64,000 nucleotides of DNA from Steromphala cineraria (GCA_916613615.1 OU744732.1:29770673-29834672), one strand, 5' to 3'. Counted from the first letter of the stretch, positions 21,063 through 33,823 are shown. Notes: generated by a model not told the origin, from the sequence alone. Made by a program: numbers and translations.

Positions 21063-24000
21063 AAAAATGAAGGTCCAACAAACGGTTTAGCTGTTGTTAC
21101 ATTCATTACCCCTCTGATAGATGTTAATTGGGAACTTAATTGAGTGTATGATGATATAATAAGAAGCAAAAAGGGACTTTTTACAAGTCTATTTAAGAAG
21201 ATTTTTTAAAGGCGTTTTTTTTAAAGGCGTGTTTTTAAAAGCGCTAACAAATTTTGTTTTAAACTTTAAATCTATACCAAATGAATCATCAGAAGGTCAA
21301 ACATCTCATAACTCAGGCCTATTTTTAAAAGTCTTGTCACGAAAATGGCAATAACTGCAGGCGACAATTCACCTTTTGAGCATTGAATTTTCATTAGGAA
21401 AATGAGGATCCATACTCTTTGCATACAAAGTCGGATTTCCATTTGTAGTATTTTTACTTGAACTTATGGATATTAGAATCTTTTGTTGAAAATTCGAACT
21501 ATTCAAAAAATGCGAATAAAACTTTTGTAAAGGTGCGTCACAAATCCGTGACATAAACACTTACATACTTCTATTTCTTACTTAAAATGTGATGATCTTC
21601 AGGAAATTAACAAAAAATGGAGTACAAGTACTCTCCTTTGTTCCTGCATTTCCATTGACAACTTGTTGTCACATGCCTACTGGGCGGAGTTAATTGGATA
21701 ACAAGTAGGAACAGTGATTCTTAACTACATGCAGGTCTCTAGTCTAGGACGAACATTAAGACTTCAGTCACTTCATCCGTGATATATACCATTACTGAGC
21801 TCGTCAGCATGTTCTTTCGGACCAGAAGAAGACCTGTCCAAAACAGGACTGCTTGACTACTCAATGGATATATATTGACAACTAAACGTTGACATATTGC
21901 CAATGACTAACGGTAACAACGTTTACATGGTATCATATGTAAACGTTTTGCAATGATTGTACACATCACAAGGATTGTCACAGATTGGACAACTCTAAGA
22001 CACTTCAGGTGACTGATTGAGAGCACAAACTATACCTTTCAGAAGAAGAACATACCATCGACGTACCCTTAACAACTAAAACTAAATAAACGACACTCAG
22101 AAGCTGCGTTTTGGCATGTGTTACAACGCAAATTGACATTTTGGGAACTACTGCTAGCTTTAAGTTAGAGAAAATTTAAGATGATTGAAAACACTAAAGT
22201 GCGTAAAAACATAAATAGCGAATTCCAGTGCTTCAATGTTTATTGGTTTTATGATTATATTATTGATTATGACACGTTAACATTGATATATAATTGCAGT
22301 AGTAATACAATGATTGATGTCTGACTAATGTTAGAATAACAATGTAGGCAGGGGCAAGAAATACACTATCTTAACCCCTACCATGTTTAAAGTTTTGTCA
22401 ATGTGAGAAAATCCATTGGATTATTGATTTTCACCTTGAATATGTCTTTTTGTGTTTTAAAAGTAATTTTGGAGAAACTTAAATAAGGTGATTTAACATA
22501 AATTGTCTTTTTTTTTTAGACAAAAATGTTAAAAACACTCAAAAGAATTCTTTGAACGATAGTACAACTTTTGTTCTTATCAGTTTAAGAATAAGAAATC
22601 CAAAACTCGCATTATTCAACTTTTGTGTGTACTTTTTTGTCTGGCAGTTTATCATCATCAATCATGGTAACAACCTTTCGCATTTATAATGGACTAATAC
22701 TGGAAAACGGGTTTCAGTTGTTATACGTCTAGGATTAAGAAACAGGAAGTATTACACAAGAATGAGTCATTCTCAAAACAATGTTTCGAAATCTTTTGAT
22801 TATGGTCAAATTTGTCCTTCATTAAAACACGTGTTGAGCATGCACGTGCAAATTCAAATGACGACGAGAAATGTAAACGATAAACAACTTTACTATATCT
22901 CCATACGCCCACTGATCACAGTGATGTGATGCCATGGTCAATGTCACTACCGTTCGCTATTACTAGCAGTTAGCCTCAAGCAGGGAAGAAAATCGTCAAT
23001 TTCTCGTTGCCATTTTTTATTTTAGAATATGATAGATTAAGAATAATTCTAACATTCGTGTTTTTTTCAAAGACTGAAAAACAAATAAATGAATCTGAAA
23101 CGCGTTTGCTATGTAGTGTACTTGAAGAGTCTATGATTTTTCTATTGTTTCAGCGTGTCTAATTTTTCACATGAACTGCTAACGTACATATATGTTGAAA
23201 GTGTTATACATATCTGTGAAGATTTCTCACGATTGTGCCATATATATAGTTGTTATTTTCCATTTTTACTTTTAGAATATGCCTTGACAACGCGAATGTG
23301 TAATTAACTGCTTTTAAATTTCAAAGTCGCAATTACACTTCTTGTATAACATATATTGTTCATTTACAAAATCAGTATATTATATATAAACATGAACTCT
23401 TCTATTCAGAAACGTTTAAACATTTTACATCTATTTGCAAATTGCGTAGGCTCTTCTGACAATTTTTGTATCGATATTTTGCATGTCAAATCCCCCAAAA
23501 GATCAATTATACTAAAAGGTTATGTCAAAACTATTATTTGAAATAAAAAATGTCTAAGTATATCTCGAATTGAACTATAGATCATTGAGGTTTTCATCCA
23601 TGAATGCTAACTTCAAGATATTCTAGCCTATAGTAGACATGCTAGGTTGGAATAAATTGTTATCTCATCTATTAAAAGAATTATTATTAGTATAAGGTCA
23701 GACTTAAATTGTGAGTCCCTAAGAATAAATCTTAACTTCATTTTGAGATGGTCTGCTCCTTTTTATCTTGAAGACCCCGTGTACTCCTGAATGGAGATGA
23801 AGACGTCTATGCTCAGACGGTGATCAATGGACTGTACAGATTGTGCTTGATGATACAGTAACCACTGGAAGATGTGCTTTACCTAGCTTATCAAGGAACT
23901 TGAACACTTTGCCTTATATGAAATGGATTAAGTCGCATGCTTGTGAAACTCAAAATTGCACAAAGTTTTTGGCATTCAGGATTTGTACACGTAACCGTGT

Positions 24001-24235
24001 TTTCGCATTCTGAAATTGTATTCATCATCGCATTCTTGCATTCTCGCACATGGGGGAATATAGAACATAATACACATGATCTGGGACATTTTTCTTGATT
24101 AGGACTTTAAATAGGGACCATGAGTCTTCATGACCAATATACTTGTTATACATAACAATCAAGTGCCTCTCTAGTTTACATGGTTATTCTGTCTAAGTTA
24201 TCAATATTATCTCAGATTCATGGGTAGCGTTCAAA
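21063..24235. other. Unique AT-rich sequence, no gene seen
   Basis: About 3.2 kb with no coding frame over 65 codons and no repeat family recognised. Two CACGTG sites lie near 22830-22846. Intronic or intergenic identity cannot be decided. Confidence 0.5.
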
Positions 24236-24655
24236 GGAGCGTTAGAAAAGCATATTTATTACTCTCCCGTTGAAGATATTGCTGTTTAATAAATCAACCA
24301 TGTTATTACACTATGTGTCATAACATCGCGCGCTGACCGAATGACGTGACGTAATGATGACGTCACAATTGTTAAGTATGACGTCATAATGTCAGCGGGC
24401 CGGCCGCGACAGTCATGTTGGCGACTTTTTTTTGTATTTTTACGAGGTTATTAAGCAAGTAATAAATAAAACTCTAAACTCGGTCCCGTTTCATAACATT
24501 TTTATGAAACTCGTGAATGGTGTAGGTATTTAACTCGCTTTCGCTCGTTAACTACCAACCCATTCACTCGTTTCATAAATATGTTATGAAACGGGACGTC
24601 GTTTGGTATTCTCTATATACTCATAAGGCATGTAGGTCTCTCTAACGCTGTTTTT
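24236..24655. mobile_element. Possible foldback MITE containing a long palindrome
   Basis: A hairpin with arms 24481-24536 and 24545-24601 reads GTCCCGTTTCATAACAT on the left and the inverse ATGTTATGAAACGGGAC on the right. The centre is a short TTCGCTCG-type loop. Weak outer inverted ends, AGCGTTAGA near 24239 and TCTAACGCT near 24642, suggest a larger unit. The inner part also contains paired TGACGTCA sites. Outer borders are uncertain. Confidence 0.55.
24358..24386. promoter_or_regulatory. Paired CRE palindromes with ATTGTT between
   Basis: TGACGTCA lies at 24358-24365 and 24379-24386, 21 bases apart, with CAATTGTTAAG between. Same arrangement as at 19431-19460. Confidence 0.35.
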
Positions 24656-25166
24656 CAGCGATGTGTGTCCCGGTGATGTCTCTGTTATTTCATGACGTCA
24701 TGTTTTTGTGACATATCATTACATCGCATGTCCGTCATGGATATTTAAGTTTCTGATATTTTGAATGTTTCTTGAAGTTCAAAAAAGACTTTTGTTCATG
24801 CAGATTCTTCATGAAAGTTCATCTCATGAGGTCTTCATGATAGAAATCAAGAAGAGAAGACATCTGGAAAATCTAGACTCACTTTAAATTAGGCAACATT
24901 TAAATACACTGATTGCTAAGAATAATGGAAAATTTCATCACAACTTTTAAGCATTAATTTCCAAAATTATGATATTATACATACTATTTCCATATTTTTA
25001 TCAAAAGCTCAAAAGATAAGGTAACTTTATACAGTACATCTTAAATTATAGTTGTATAGCGTTTGCAGTATGTTTATTTGTCTGTAGGCATGAGTAAATG
25101 ATAATGCGGAGGGATTCGTTAACCCTAAGTTTATGAATTTTCGGTCAAAGGCCTTATACTGAATAA

Positions 25167-25200
25167 GATCTGTCTGTCTGTCTGTCTGTCCGTCTGTCTG
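25167..25200. repeat. CTGT microsatellite
   Basis: About eight copies of a CTGT tetranucleotide with one C interruption, complementary to the CAGA run at the window start. Confidence 0.9.
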
Positions 25201-26050
25201 ATAACATTTAAAAGGTGACACATTATTTCGAAACAATTGCTTTGAAATGAAAAGGTCACTGACTAAGTAAGTCTAATCACTCTGTGACACTGTGTCTGTA
25301 CATCTCGTTTAATACCGCACGTCAACGCATTAACAGCAATATCCTATTAGAATAAATGCGTTTATGCTAATATGAAAACTCATTATGATATATCGCTGAC
25401 TTCTTACAAAGAGGGAAAACTCTGTAGGTCCTAATTATGTATATTTCATGTTCACCTACTCTTTTCAGGGGGAATTATGTAAGTTTTTTGCTGAAGATAA
25501 GATAGATGAGTTTATTAACCTCACGTTGCCAACCCCCACGTGCCTCCGATACTACACCATACATCCTTGTACATAACAGACGTTTCACGGTCAAGTTCAA
25601 GTGCACACACTGTATGCGTCATTATAAATATTTGTATAGAATATATAGATATTTGTATCATATTTATCGTAAATATAGACAATCGTGACTTTCGAATACT
25701 TGTTTTGATTATGAAAGACAAAGTGTTTACATGCAAACAATAAAAAATATATATTCTTGTTTCTTGAACATTTATTTCAAATACTAGGATTCTCTGAATA
25801 GTCTAAAAGAACATTTTGTATTTATGGTTTGACAATTGTTCATAATCATGGTAATATGGAATGGATCCCAGAGTTGAAAAGGAATTGTTGGTATATCTAC
25901 TGTCCAGTAGAGACATGAGACAAGAGACAAGATGAGACGTTCAATTGTCTACTTCTCGTCGTCTTTACGTACACTAGTACGCATTGCTTGAAAATTCAAT
26001 TTTGGATATAAACTGACACTGGGATACATTCACGATTGTTATGACAAAAT

Positions 26051-26613
26051 TGACTCAATTTCACGATGCCTCATCTATTATTTGTTTGAATTAATTTCTC
26101 GATGCCTCTTTTATTATATGTTTGACTTGATTTCTCGATGCTTCTTCTATTAAATGTTTTCCTTATTTTCACGATGCCTTCAATTATATGTTTGATTAAA
26201 TTTCACGATGCCTCTTCTATTATATGTTTGATGTAATTTCTCGATGCCTCTCCTATTATATGTTTGACTTAATTTCACGATGCCTCTCCTATTATATGTT
26301 TGATGTAATTTCACGATGCCTCTTCTATTATATGTTTGACTTAATTTCTCGATACCTCTTCTATTATATGTTTGATTTAATTTCACGATCCCTCTTCTAT
26401 TATATGTTTGATGTAATTTCACGATGCCCCTTCTATTATATGTTTGATGTAATTTCACGATGCCTCTTCTATTATATGTTTGAATTAATTTCTCGATGCC
26501 TTTTCTATTATATGTTTGACTTAATTTATTATATGTTTGACTTAATTTCTCGATGCCTCTTCTATTATATGTTTGAATTAATTTCTAGATGCCTCTTCTA
26601 TAATATGTTTGAT
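26051..26613. repeat. 36-bp minisatellite, about 15-16 copies
   Basis: The unit reads TGCCTCTTCTATTATATGTT followed by TGATGTAATTTCACGA, with C/T and A/T variants and a few length changes near 26150 and 26530. The 36-base period keeps frames open on both strands: 131 codons plus (26224-26619) and 92 codons minus (26180-26458), each a 12-residue repeat. There is no start context, upstream exon or recognised domain, so these are not called genes. Confidence 0.95.
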
Positions 26614-26700
26614 ATGTAAGACTTATAAGAGTGCAGGTATCAAAATAATATACATACTAGTAGGATATCTGTCTCACCTTGACATAAAAACTTTGTGATC

Positions 26701-26943
26701 CAGTGATGTAGAAAGTAGGTATTTTAGTGGTGTAGAAAGTAGGTGTTTCAGTGATTTAGAAAGCAGATATTTGAGTCGTGTAAAAAGTAGGTTTTTCAGT
26801 GATGTAGAAAATAGATATTTCAGGCATATAGAACGTAGATATTTCAGTGTTGTAGAAAGTAGATATTTCAGTGGTGTAGAAAGTAGGTATTTCAGTGGTG
26901 TAGAAAGTAGGTATTTCAGTTATGTAGAAAGTAGGTTTTTCAG
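26701..26943. repeat. 24-bp minisatellite, first block
   Basis: About ten copies of a 24-bp unit, GATGTAGAAAGTAGGTATTT then CAGT. It is followed by a spacer of about 160 bp that also follows the second block. Confidence 0.93.
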
Positions 26944-27103
26944 TGATTCAAGTATTTCACGAGTGTCGCAACAACGTTAGCAGATATACAATATAAGATG
27001 TTTGTGTCTGATGAGTGATGTACTATCTTTGAAGCATGGTCCGAAATATCGACTATATGAAATCGTGACAATCACTAATGGCTTAGTTACATCAGAAATT
27101 AAA
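26944..27103. repeat. Spacer, copy 1, of the compound repeat
   Basis: Non-tandem sequence from 'aagtatttcacgagtgtcgc' to 'aatggcttagttacatca'. It recurs at 28095-28250 with small differences, 1151 bases downstream. Confidence 0.85.
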
Positions 27104-28094
27104 TATATCAGTCGTGTAGAAAGTAGGCATTTCAGTGATATAGAAAGTAGGTATTTCAGTGATGTAGAAATTAAATATATCAGTCATGTAGAAAGTAGAT
27201 ATTTCAGTGATATAGAAAGTAGGTAATACAGTGATGTAGAAATTAGATATATCAGTCATGTAGAAAGTAGATATTTCAGTGATGTAGAAAGTAGGTATTA
27301 CAGTGATGTAGAAAGTAGATATTTCAGTGATGTAGAAAGTAGGTATATCAGTGATGTAGAAAGTAGATATATTTTAGTGGTGTAGAAAGTAGGTATATCA
27401 GTCATGTAGAAAGTAGATATTTCAATGATGTAGAAAGTAGGTATTTCAGTGTTGTAGAAAGTAGATATATTTCAATGGAGTAGAAAGTAGATCTAACAGT
27501 GATGTAGAAAGTAGGTATTTCAGTGATGTAGAAAGTAGGTATTTCAGTGATGTAGAAAGTAGATATTACAGTGATGTAGAAAGTAGGTATATCAGTGATG
27601 TAGAAAGTTGATATTTCAGTGATGTAGAAAGTAGATATTACAGTGATGTAGAAAGTAGGTATATCAGTTATGTAGAAAGTTGATATTTCAGTGATGTAGA
27701 AAGTTGATATTACAGTGATGTAGAAAGTAGGTATATCAGTTATGTAGAAAGTAGATATATTTCAGTGATGAAGAAAGTAGATATTTCAGTGATGTTGAAA
27801 GTAGGTATTTCAGTGTTGTAGAAAGTAGATATTTCAGTGTTGTAGAAAGTTGATATTTCAGTGGTGTAGAAAGTAGGTATTTCCGTTATGTAGAAAGTAG
27901 ATATATTTTAGTGGTGTAGAAAGTAGGTATTTCAGTGATGTAGACATTAGATATTTCAGTGATGTTGAAAGTAGGTATTTCAGTGTTGTAGAAAGTAGAT
28001 ATTTCAGTGTTGTAGAAAGTTGATATTTCAGTGGTGTAGAAAGTAGGTATTTCAGTTATGTAGAAAGTAGATATTTCAGTGATGTAGAAAGTAG
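27104..28094. repeat. 24-bp minisatellite, second block, about 41 copies
   Basis: Same GATGTAGAAAGTAGATATTT-CAGT unit as the first block, with occasional 26-base units (ATATATTTTAGT type). A subset pattern beginning 'gatgttgaaagtagg' at 27791 recurs at 27961, showing internal duplication of about seven units. Confidence 0.93.
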
Positions 28095-28250
28095 TGATTT
28101 AAGTATTTCACGTGTGTCGCAACAACAAATGAACAATATGAGATGTTTGTGTCTGATGAGTGATGTACCATCTTCGTAGCATGGTTCGAAATATCGACTA
28201 CATGAAAATCGTGACAATCACTAATGGCCTAGTTACATCACTCGAACTAA
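28095..28250. repeat. Spacer, copy 2, of the compound repeat
   Basis: Matches 26944-27103 through 'tcgcaacaac', 'gagatgtttgtgtctgatga' and 'cgtgacaatcactaatgg'. It completes the second array-plus-spacer unit. Confidence 0.85.
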
Positions 28251-28465
28251 ATCATACCATAATAAAATTAAGGTTATTCTGACATGATAATGAACTTCAG
28301 GAGAGAACGTAGCGAGTGCTTCCTAGTAACACATGTACCTCAATTTTTATTTGTTATCATCCTTTATGTTTTACATCCTTTGGACAGAAAAGTATATTAA
28401 GGCTATCAAAAAGGATTGTGTCATAGCGTAATATGTCCCAGTAGTAGAGTGTGCCCGCATGAATC

Positions 28466-28510
28466 AAGAATTGAAAATATAAAATTGTCAAAAAACGTGC
28501 TACTGCCCCT
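28466..28510 (-). mobile_element. TTAA MITE, family A, terminal fragment
   Basis: Only the end survives: 'aatataaaattgtcaaaaaa' then CGTGCTACTGCCCCT, followed by TTAA at 28511-28514. The interior is missing. Confidence 0.8.
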
Positions 28511-28514
28511 TTAA

Positions 28515-29980
28515 GTTATGATACCATATCAAACCACGATGGCACCTATGTACGCTATGAGTACGCTTAGCATAAGTTACACATAAGTAAAAACTGGAAA
28601 TTCATTTTTCTATTGTTATCATTCGGTTTAAGATATTCTGCTACATTTACTTGAGGAGCGTTTTGTGTACGTTTTCTATGCGCTGTTAATACGTTGGTTC
28701 GGGACATCAACTCACACTGCGAATATATTGCATACCCGTCACTATCTTCTTAAATCATATCATTAACATTTGTTGGTCAACAGTTTTTCATAATAATGAT
28801 ATATAGAGATAAGTATCCAAGGAGGTGTGTCATATGACTTTTTTCGAACGAATATGAATTTTTGTGTTACCCGAGCGCAAGTGACGGTTATACACACATT
28901 TTCACGAGGTTACTTCACTTACTCGGGTAAAAATTTCTTTATTACAGATTCTATTCCATTTAATTACCTTAGAAATATCCAAAAACTTTCAGCTTTTCTT
29001 GCGACAGCTGGCTTCAGAGACGCCGCGAACAAAGGTGTTATGACGTCATAGGCGAATAAATACGGGAACTTGAGTTTAAGTCCGAAGATTACATTTTAAG
29101 TTTGTCAAAGAAAAACATTGCGATATTTAATATCCTACTTTTCTTATCATGTTTTCGATTCTCCTTAAAGAATAATTTTTTTGGGCCTGTCCATGTTTAT
29201 CCTTTTTAGCCAAATTGTCTCATTTAAACCCACCCATAAACCTTCCTACCTTTCTGACGATTTTAAAAAAACTTGTCATTAAAATTTAGATTATTTTGTG
29301 CTAGCATCTAAGGTTCAATAGTAACCTAAGACATGAGATCTACATAAGGATGAAATGCTGCCGAGGAATAAACCGTAATTGTCGAATCTAACACGATTTT
29401 CTCCGTTGTACATAGTAACTGAACTGGACAGTTCCAAGACATGAAGCGAATTCTTGACAAGGGTATTGGGTAGGGTTTGGGTGGGGAGACGACATACATA
29501 GTGTAAAGGTAGAGACGATGTGCCCATGTGTAGTATTCGGAAGGTTTCATGTAATCCAATACATTGAAACCTACATACATCCGAGCTGAGATTCGCTACC
29601 CTGAATGGTATAGTGCATGATCGAAGGTATTACTTGTCAGATATACCCAGAATAACCGAAAAAGCTCATCAAGAACCAACTGACATTGTAGAAGTACGCA
29701 TCCTTGCTTGACGTTGACGAAGTCCTGATGAAAGACAAGAAGTCTTCATCCCGCTATACCCGTGTTCCTAATGAACGGGTAGATCTACCATTAACCTCAT
29801 TTCTTCTTTTTTCCTCCTTGACTTGGATACACTCAGAATGAAGGTGGAATTGTTCCTAAAGAAGCTAAAAGCTTGAGTCTGTATAAGTTATTTGTGATCT
29901 CTGCAAACTGAGAAGCTCATGCTCAACCCTAGATTCCTGGGCTTCTAGTTCGTATATATTACCTTTCTTTTGAAGGACAA
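28515..29980. other. Unique AT-rich sequence, no gene seen
   Basis: Open frames up to 84 codons have no recognisable domain. One TGACGTCA lies at 29041-29048. Confidence 0.5.
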
Positions 29981-30044
29981 TTCGTGAATGAACTTCTCAA
30001 TGCCATGTCACCACGACCCCTCATCTCGCCACGAGACCGGGCTT

Positions 30045-30814
30045 CACGTGTTCAGTTCGACACCCTTTACAGGACGACAGACCCACACCATTGACATCAC
30101 CTCTGAAGTGGAACCAATGGTCATCAATAGTTTGAGGGTAAATCGTATCTGGGTACCTCTTACATATTGCCCACGTTTCAATGTCAAGTCATCTCGTGGG
30201 GTACTCTGGAGTCACGCGTAGGTCGACACGTGAATAACATTGAAACTAGTTTCGAAATATCAAAACTTCTTCACCTACGATGTTCCACATTCGGTCCCCA
30301 CCTGATCCAGTAGTCTCCGTGCCAGTTGTCACGTGACAAGACTACGAATTCGTAATTACCGTGAACTTTGTTTCCACGTGGGAAACGGGGTCGAACTTTG
30401 AGTGTGAACCATATTTGTAATCTTAAGAATCACGTGATTGGTTTCAATACCTACTAAAATCAACATAGGCGTTGAAGAAAATTCACGTGATTGACATTGG
30501 GCAAGTCGTGACCGACCACCAACGCGATTTTACTGTTTATGTTGACACCGAGGGCCGACTTAAACTACTATAAATTACTGGGTGTCCTATTGCCAATACA
30601 GCCCAGCTACACCGAATGGGGATTTGATTCATAGTCAATGACGTCATTGGCCTTCCAAGGAGAAACCACGTATCTAAACATAATCTATGACGACCATTCA
30701 TACGGCAGCTGACATTGTTTTACCAAAAATGCTATATTAATCTTTATGTTATCCTATGATGTATACAATATCGTGACCAACCCCCACATTTAGTCAGAAT
30801 ACATCAGACACGTG
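30045..30814. promoter_or_regulatory. Cluster of seven CACGTG palindromes
   Basis: CACGTG occurs at 30045, 30227, 30330, 30375, 30431, 30484 and 30809. Several have extended dyad symmetry: TTGTCACGTGACAA (30326-30339), AATCACGTGATT (30428-30439) and a near-palindrome around 30371-30385. The first of these contains GTCACGTGAC, the form bound by TFEB/MITF-type bHLH-ZIP proteins (CLEAR element). A CRE palindrome follows at 30639-30646. The density suggests a regulatory region, but no adjacent gene is visible. Confidence 0.4.
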
Positions 30815-31862
30815 ATTCAAAACACACGTTCACCCTTGCATCAACGCAAGATCCTCCCACCTCATTTCCGTTTCAATGTCAATGCCAATGGTAGCCTACG
30901 CGCTTATGCCATCGTAAAGTTGTAAGCGCTAGTGAGAGAATGAAGCGATGTATATGTAGCGGCTTGTCTGGGAGACAATTTCGTGAGTTCAGTCTTGTTT
31001 GTATGTATTATCAAAATCAGCTTGCAATCGTTAGGGGTAGGTGTTTTTTTTTCTTCTGATGAGACTCAGATTAATGACGTCACGGAAACGCCTTAAAGAA
31101 CAATTAACACTTGTTATTGTAGCTTAGTAGAGTAATTTTGCACTTTGAAGCCTTAATTGGCCCAGTATTATACCTGGTTGCTCGTTTACCTTATATTTGG
31201 TCGATTAAACAATTGTCATATATTTGATATCACCCTGTTGTATATTTGTGACAACATATCTTTAACATACCATTAATGTCAGACTGTCTTGTGAACCATA
31301 TCTTGAATTTATTCATTAACGTCAGGCGATATCATGATAAGACAATTGAGAACACAATAGTACTGTTGTAATGAAAAATCCAAGTTTCATTTAATTAAAT
31401 AATCAAAGTAATTTGATAATTATCACTTAAGCTCATTAACATCGCTTTGTCAAATACCAATGCATCGTTTCATACATACTATGTATAATCAGCGATTGTA
31501 TCAGTGAACACATACATCTTTAACACCATACCGTATGTACATATAATTGTTCCTTAGACAACACTTTTTACGAAATCGATCCTTATCTTGCCATTCATTA
31601 TTTATTTATGTTTACAAAATCAGGAATGTAGTTGCATGAACAGGTGTGAAAAACGGCCTCTTGGCATATGATTAAAAGATTTTATCGCTGCCATCAACTA
31701 AAATGGATGATTTTCGAAGTTTCGAAATATATGATTAAAAAACATTAATCTAATGTGTACAATGACTGTGCTTTGAAAGAACGTAATTAGCGTCCTTGAT
31801 GAAATCACATGATTAATTATAATTATGTATGTTGGTATAATCAAGCAAATGTTAAATCAAAA
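30815..31862. other. Unique AT-rich sequence, no gene seen
   Basis: No supported coding frame or repeat. One TGACGTCA lies at 31075-31082. Confidence 0.5.
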
Positions 31863-31875
31863 CAGAAGCAATGTT

Positions 31876-32073
31876 TTAGAGATAAATGCCATTTAGATAG
31901 TGAACAAATGATAACAATGTTATATTTGGGATTACACTATCTTGAATAGTACAGATTCTTGTACTTTTTCGGGCCTTTTACTTTTGCTGGATTCGAACCC
32001 ACAACCTCAGAGTCAGGCAACACCGCCAGCAATGACCATACCAACAGCTAACCAGCTCGCCCGTATCGCCATC
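31876..32073 (-). mobile_element. tRNA-derived SINE, family S2, copy 2, with 13-bp TSD
   Basis: Same structure as 20891-21062, read on the minus strand, with B-box GGTTCGAATCC and the 'gtacaagaatctgtactatt' tail, plus about 24 extra bases near the tail. CAGAAGCAATGTT flanks both sides exactly (31863-31875 and 32074-32086). A duplication of this length points to LINE-driven target-primed insertion and fixes the borders. Confidence 0.9.
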
Positions 32074-32414
32074 CAGAAGCAATGTTGATGTTACATCATC
32101 GATGATTGATTGTAAACGATAATCAAACATAAAACTATTTTGAACCATTTTGCTGTACTTTGTTTCGATGTTCTGAAAACAGTTGTTCATCTTTGGTCAG
32201 GCAAAGAACTTGATATGATGCATTTAACAAGACCAGCAACATGTTTTATTGTTTTATTGTTTTACTATGAATAAATGAGCTTTACATTTCGATTGATTAA
32301 ATGCTTGGATTGGATTGTAAAGGTTTAAATGTGTAAGAATATCTGAAATAAATGTAGAGAATAATTAATTAAAATAACACTCAATGTTTCTTCAATCCAT
32401 TTTTGTTTTTATAA

Positions 32415-32760
32415 AGGTGAAGTAGCACGTTGTTAGAAAACTATAAGGTGATGTCAGGAAAATGAATATAAATGGTACTACTTGAGAAAAAACAATGTAT
32501 TTAAACAAAATGAACCAGTATTAAATCAAATATAAGATTTCAGCAATACGATTCCTTTTTCTTTCACAAAATGCATTAAATATGTTAAATGGCCGCCAAT
32601 GGACTTTATGTGAATCTTTATAATTTGTTCTCTGACTATAGATGATTGGTTTGTGAAATGAGTTTTTTGACACTATCAAAATAATACATTAAGCATTAAC
32701 TTACAATTATCAGTGAAATTTTTAAAATATAAAATTATCCAAAAACGTGCTACTGCCCCT
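32415..32760 (-). mobile_element. TTAA MITE, family A, reverse-oriented copy
   Basis: The interior 'ggccgccaatgg' block is inverted relative to copy 1. The right end is a perfect CGTGCTACTGCCCCT with TTAA after it (32761-32764). The left end has drifted to AGGTGAAGTAGCACG, and its TTAA has become ATAA. Confidence 0.87.
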
Positions 32761-32764
32761 TTAA

Positions 32765-33753
32765 CGTACAAATATCCGCTTAATATTTAAATTAGTTTTT
32801 AGGCCTGCTTCTGTCCTTTAAAGATTCCATCTATTGGTTTGCCTTTTACAGTATTATCCTCAGCACTTGGAAAACAAATTCTTCTTGTTTCATAACGTCG
32901 GCAACATTGACCTTCAATGTGATAGCATAAATCTTTTCTTAGGCTTGTGCTATTTTAAGCATTAGAGTCTGGTTTCAAGACAACTGTTCTGAGTCATAGA
33001 GGAATCATGATCATCTGCCATTCTAAACCTGATATTAACACCTGATCTGGTGACGTCATAATCATTCGGAACTGTGACGTGAAAGGTGATCTTAGTTTTA
33101 TTAAAATCTAGTTTTCCAAATTTAGATCGAAACTTAATGTTATGCAATGCTTTGAATTCTTTTGCATGTATGAATACAAGTTTTTAAAAAATTATTTTAT
33201 TAAAAATGTATACTTTTATCGCAACGTTACCTGAAGAAATATATTTATCCATGTAAAACAAGGATTCAAGATAATTAAAGATAAAGCATCATTGAGTTTA
33301 ACCCCAGGTTAAAGTTATTTGCAGAAAGATACCGTATCCCTGTTTTGAATTTAGAATTTGATTTGAAACATTGACATACCGTAGGAGTTTTTGACGTTTC
33401 TATTTTTCTATTTGGTAATGCTCTTTTTAAAATTAAGCAAATGTCAATTCCGATATCGTCATTGCTTAATATTTTTGTTGCAATATTAATTTCATATAGA
33501 CAGTCGATACTTTTATTAAATCTAGATATCACATACTTTTAACGTGTTTGTACACAAAATCATTAAACATATAAAATAGAAACTGTTTGGGAAATTGAGT
33601 AGCTATCATATGACAGCGATATATCGTTTTCGTATTGTTAACGAGTTATAAATAGTACATAAAGATTTAGATTATATTAGATTTAAAACGACAGCATGTT
33701 GTATATCATAATTGTTTATTTTCTAGTCAGACTTCATATTTTTTTATATATCA
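32765..33753. other. Unique AT-rich sequence, no gene seen
   Basis: No supported coding frame. One TGACGTCA lies at 33051-33058. Confidence 0.5.
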
Positions 33754-33823
33754 AGTTGATAATTTTCAAGTTTGAGATTAATTGCAATAGTTGATAATTT
33801 TCAAGTTTGAGATTAATTGCAAT
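33754..33823. repeat. 35-bp perfect tandem duplication
   Basis: Two identical adjacent 35-base units (33754-33788 and 33789-33823) starting AGTTGATAATTTTCAAGTTT. The perfect match suggests a recent event. Confidence 0.95.
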
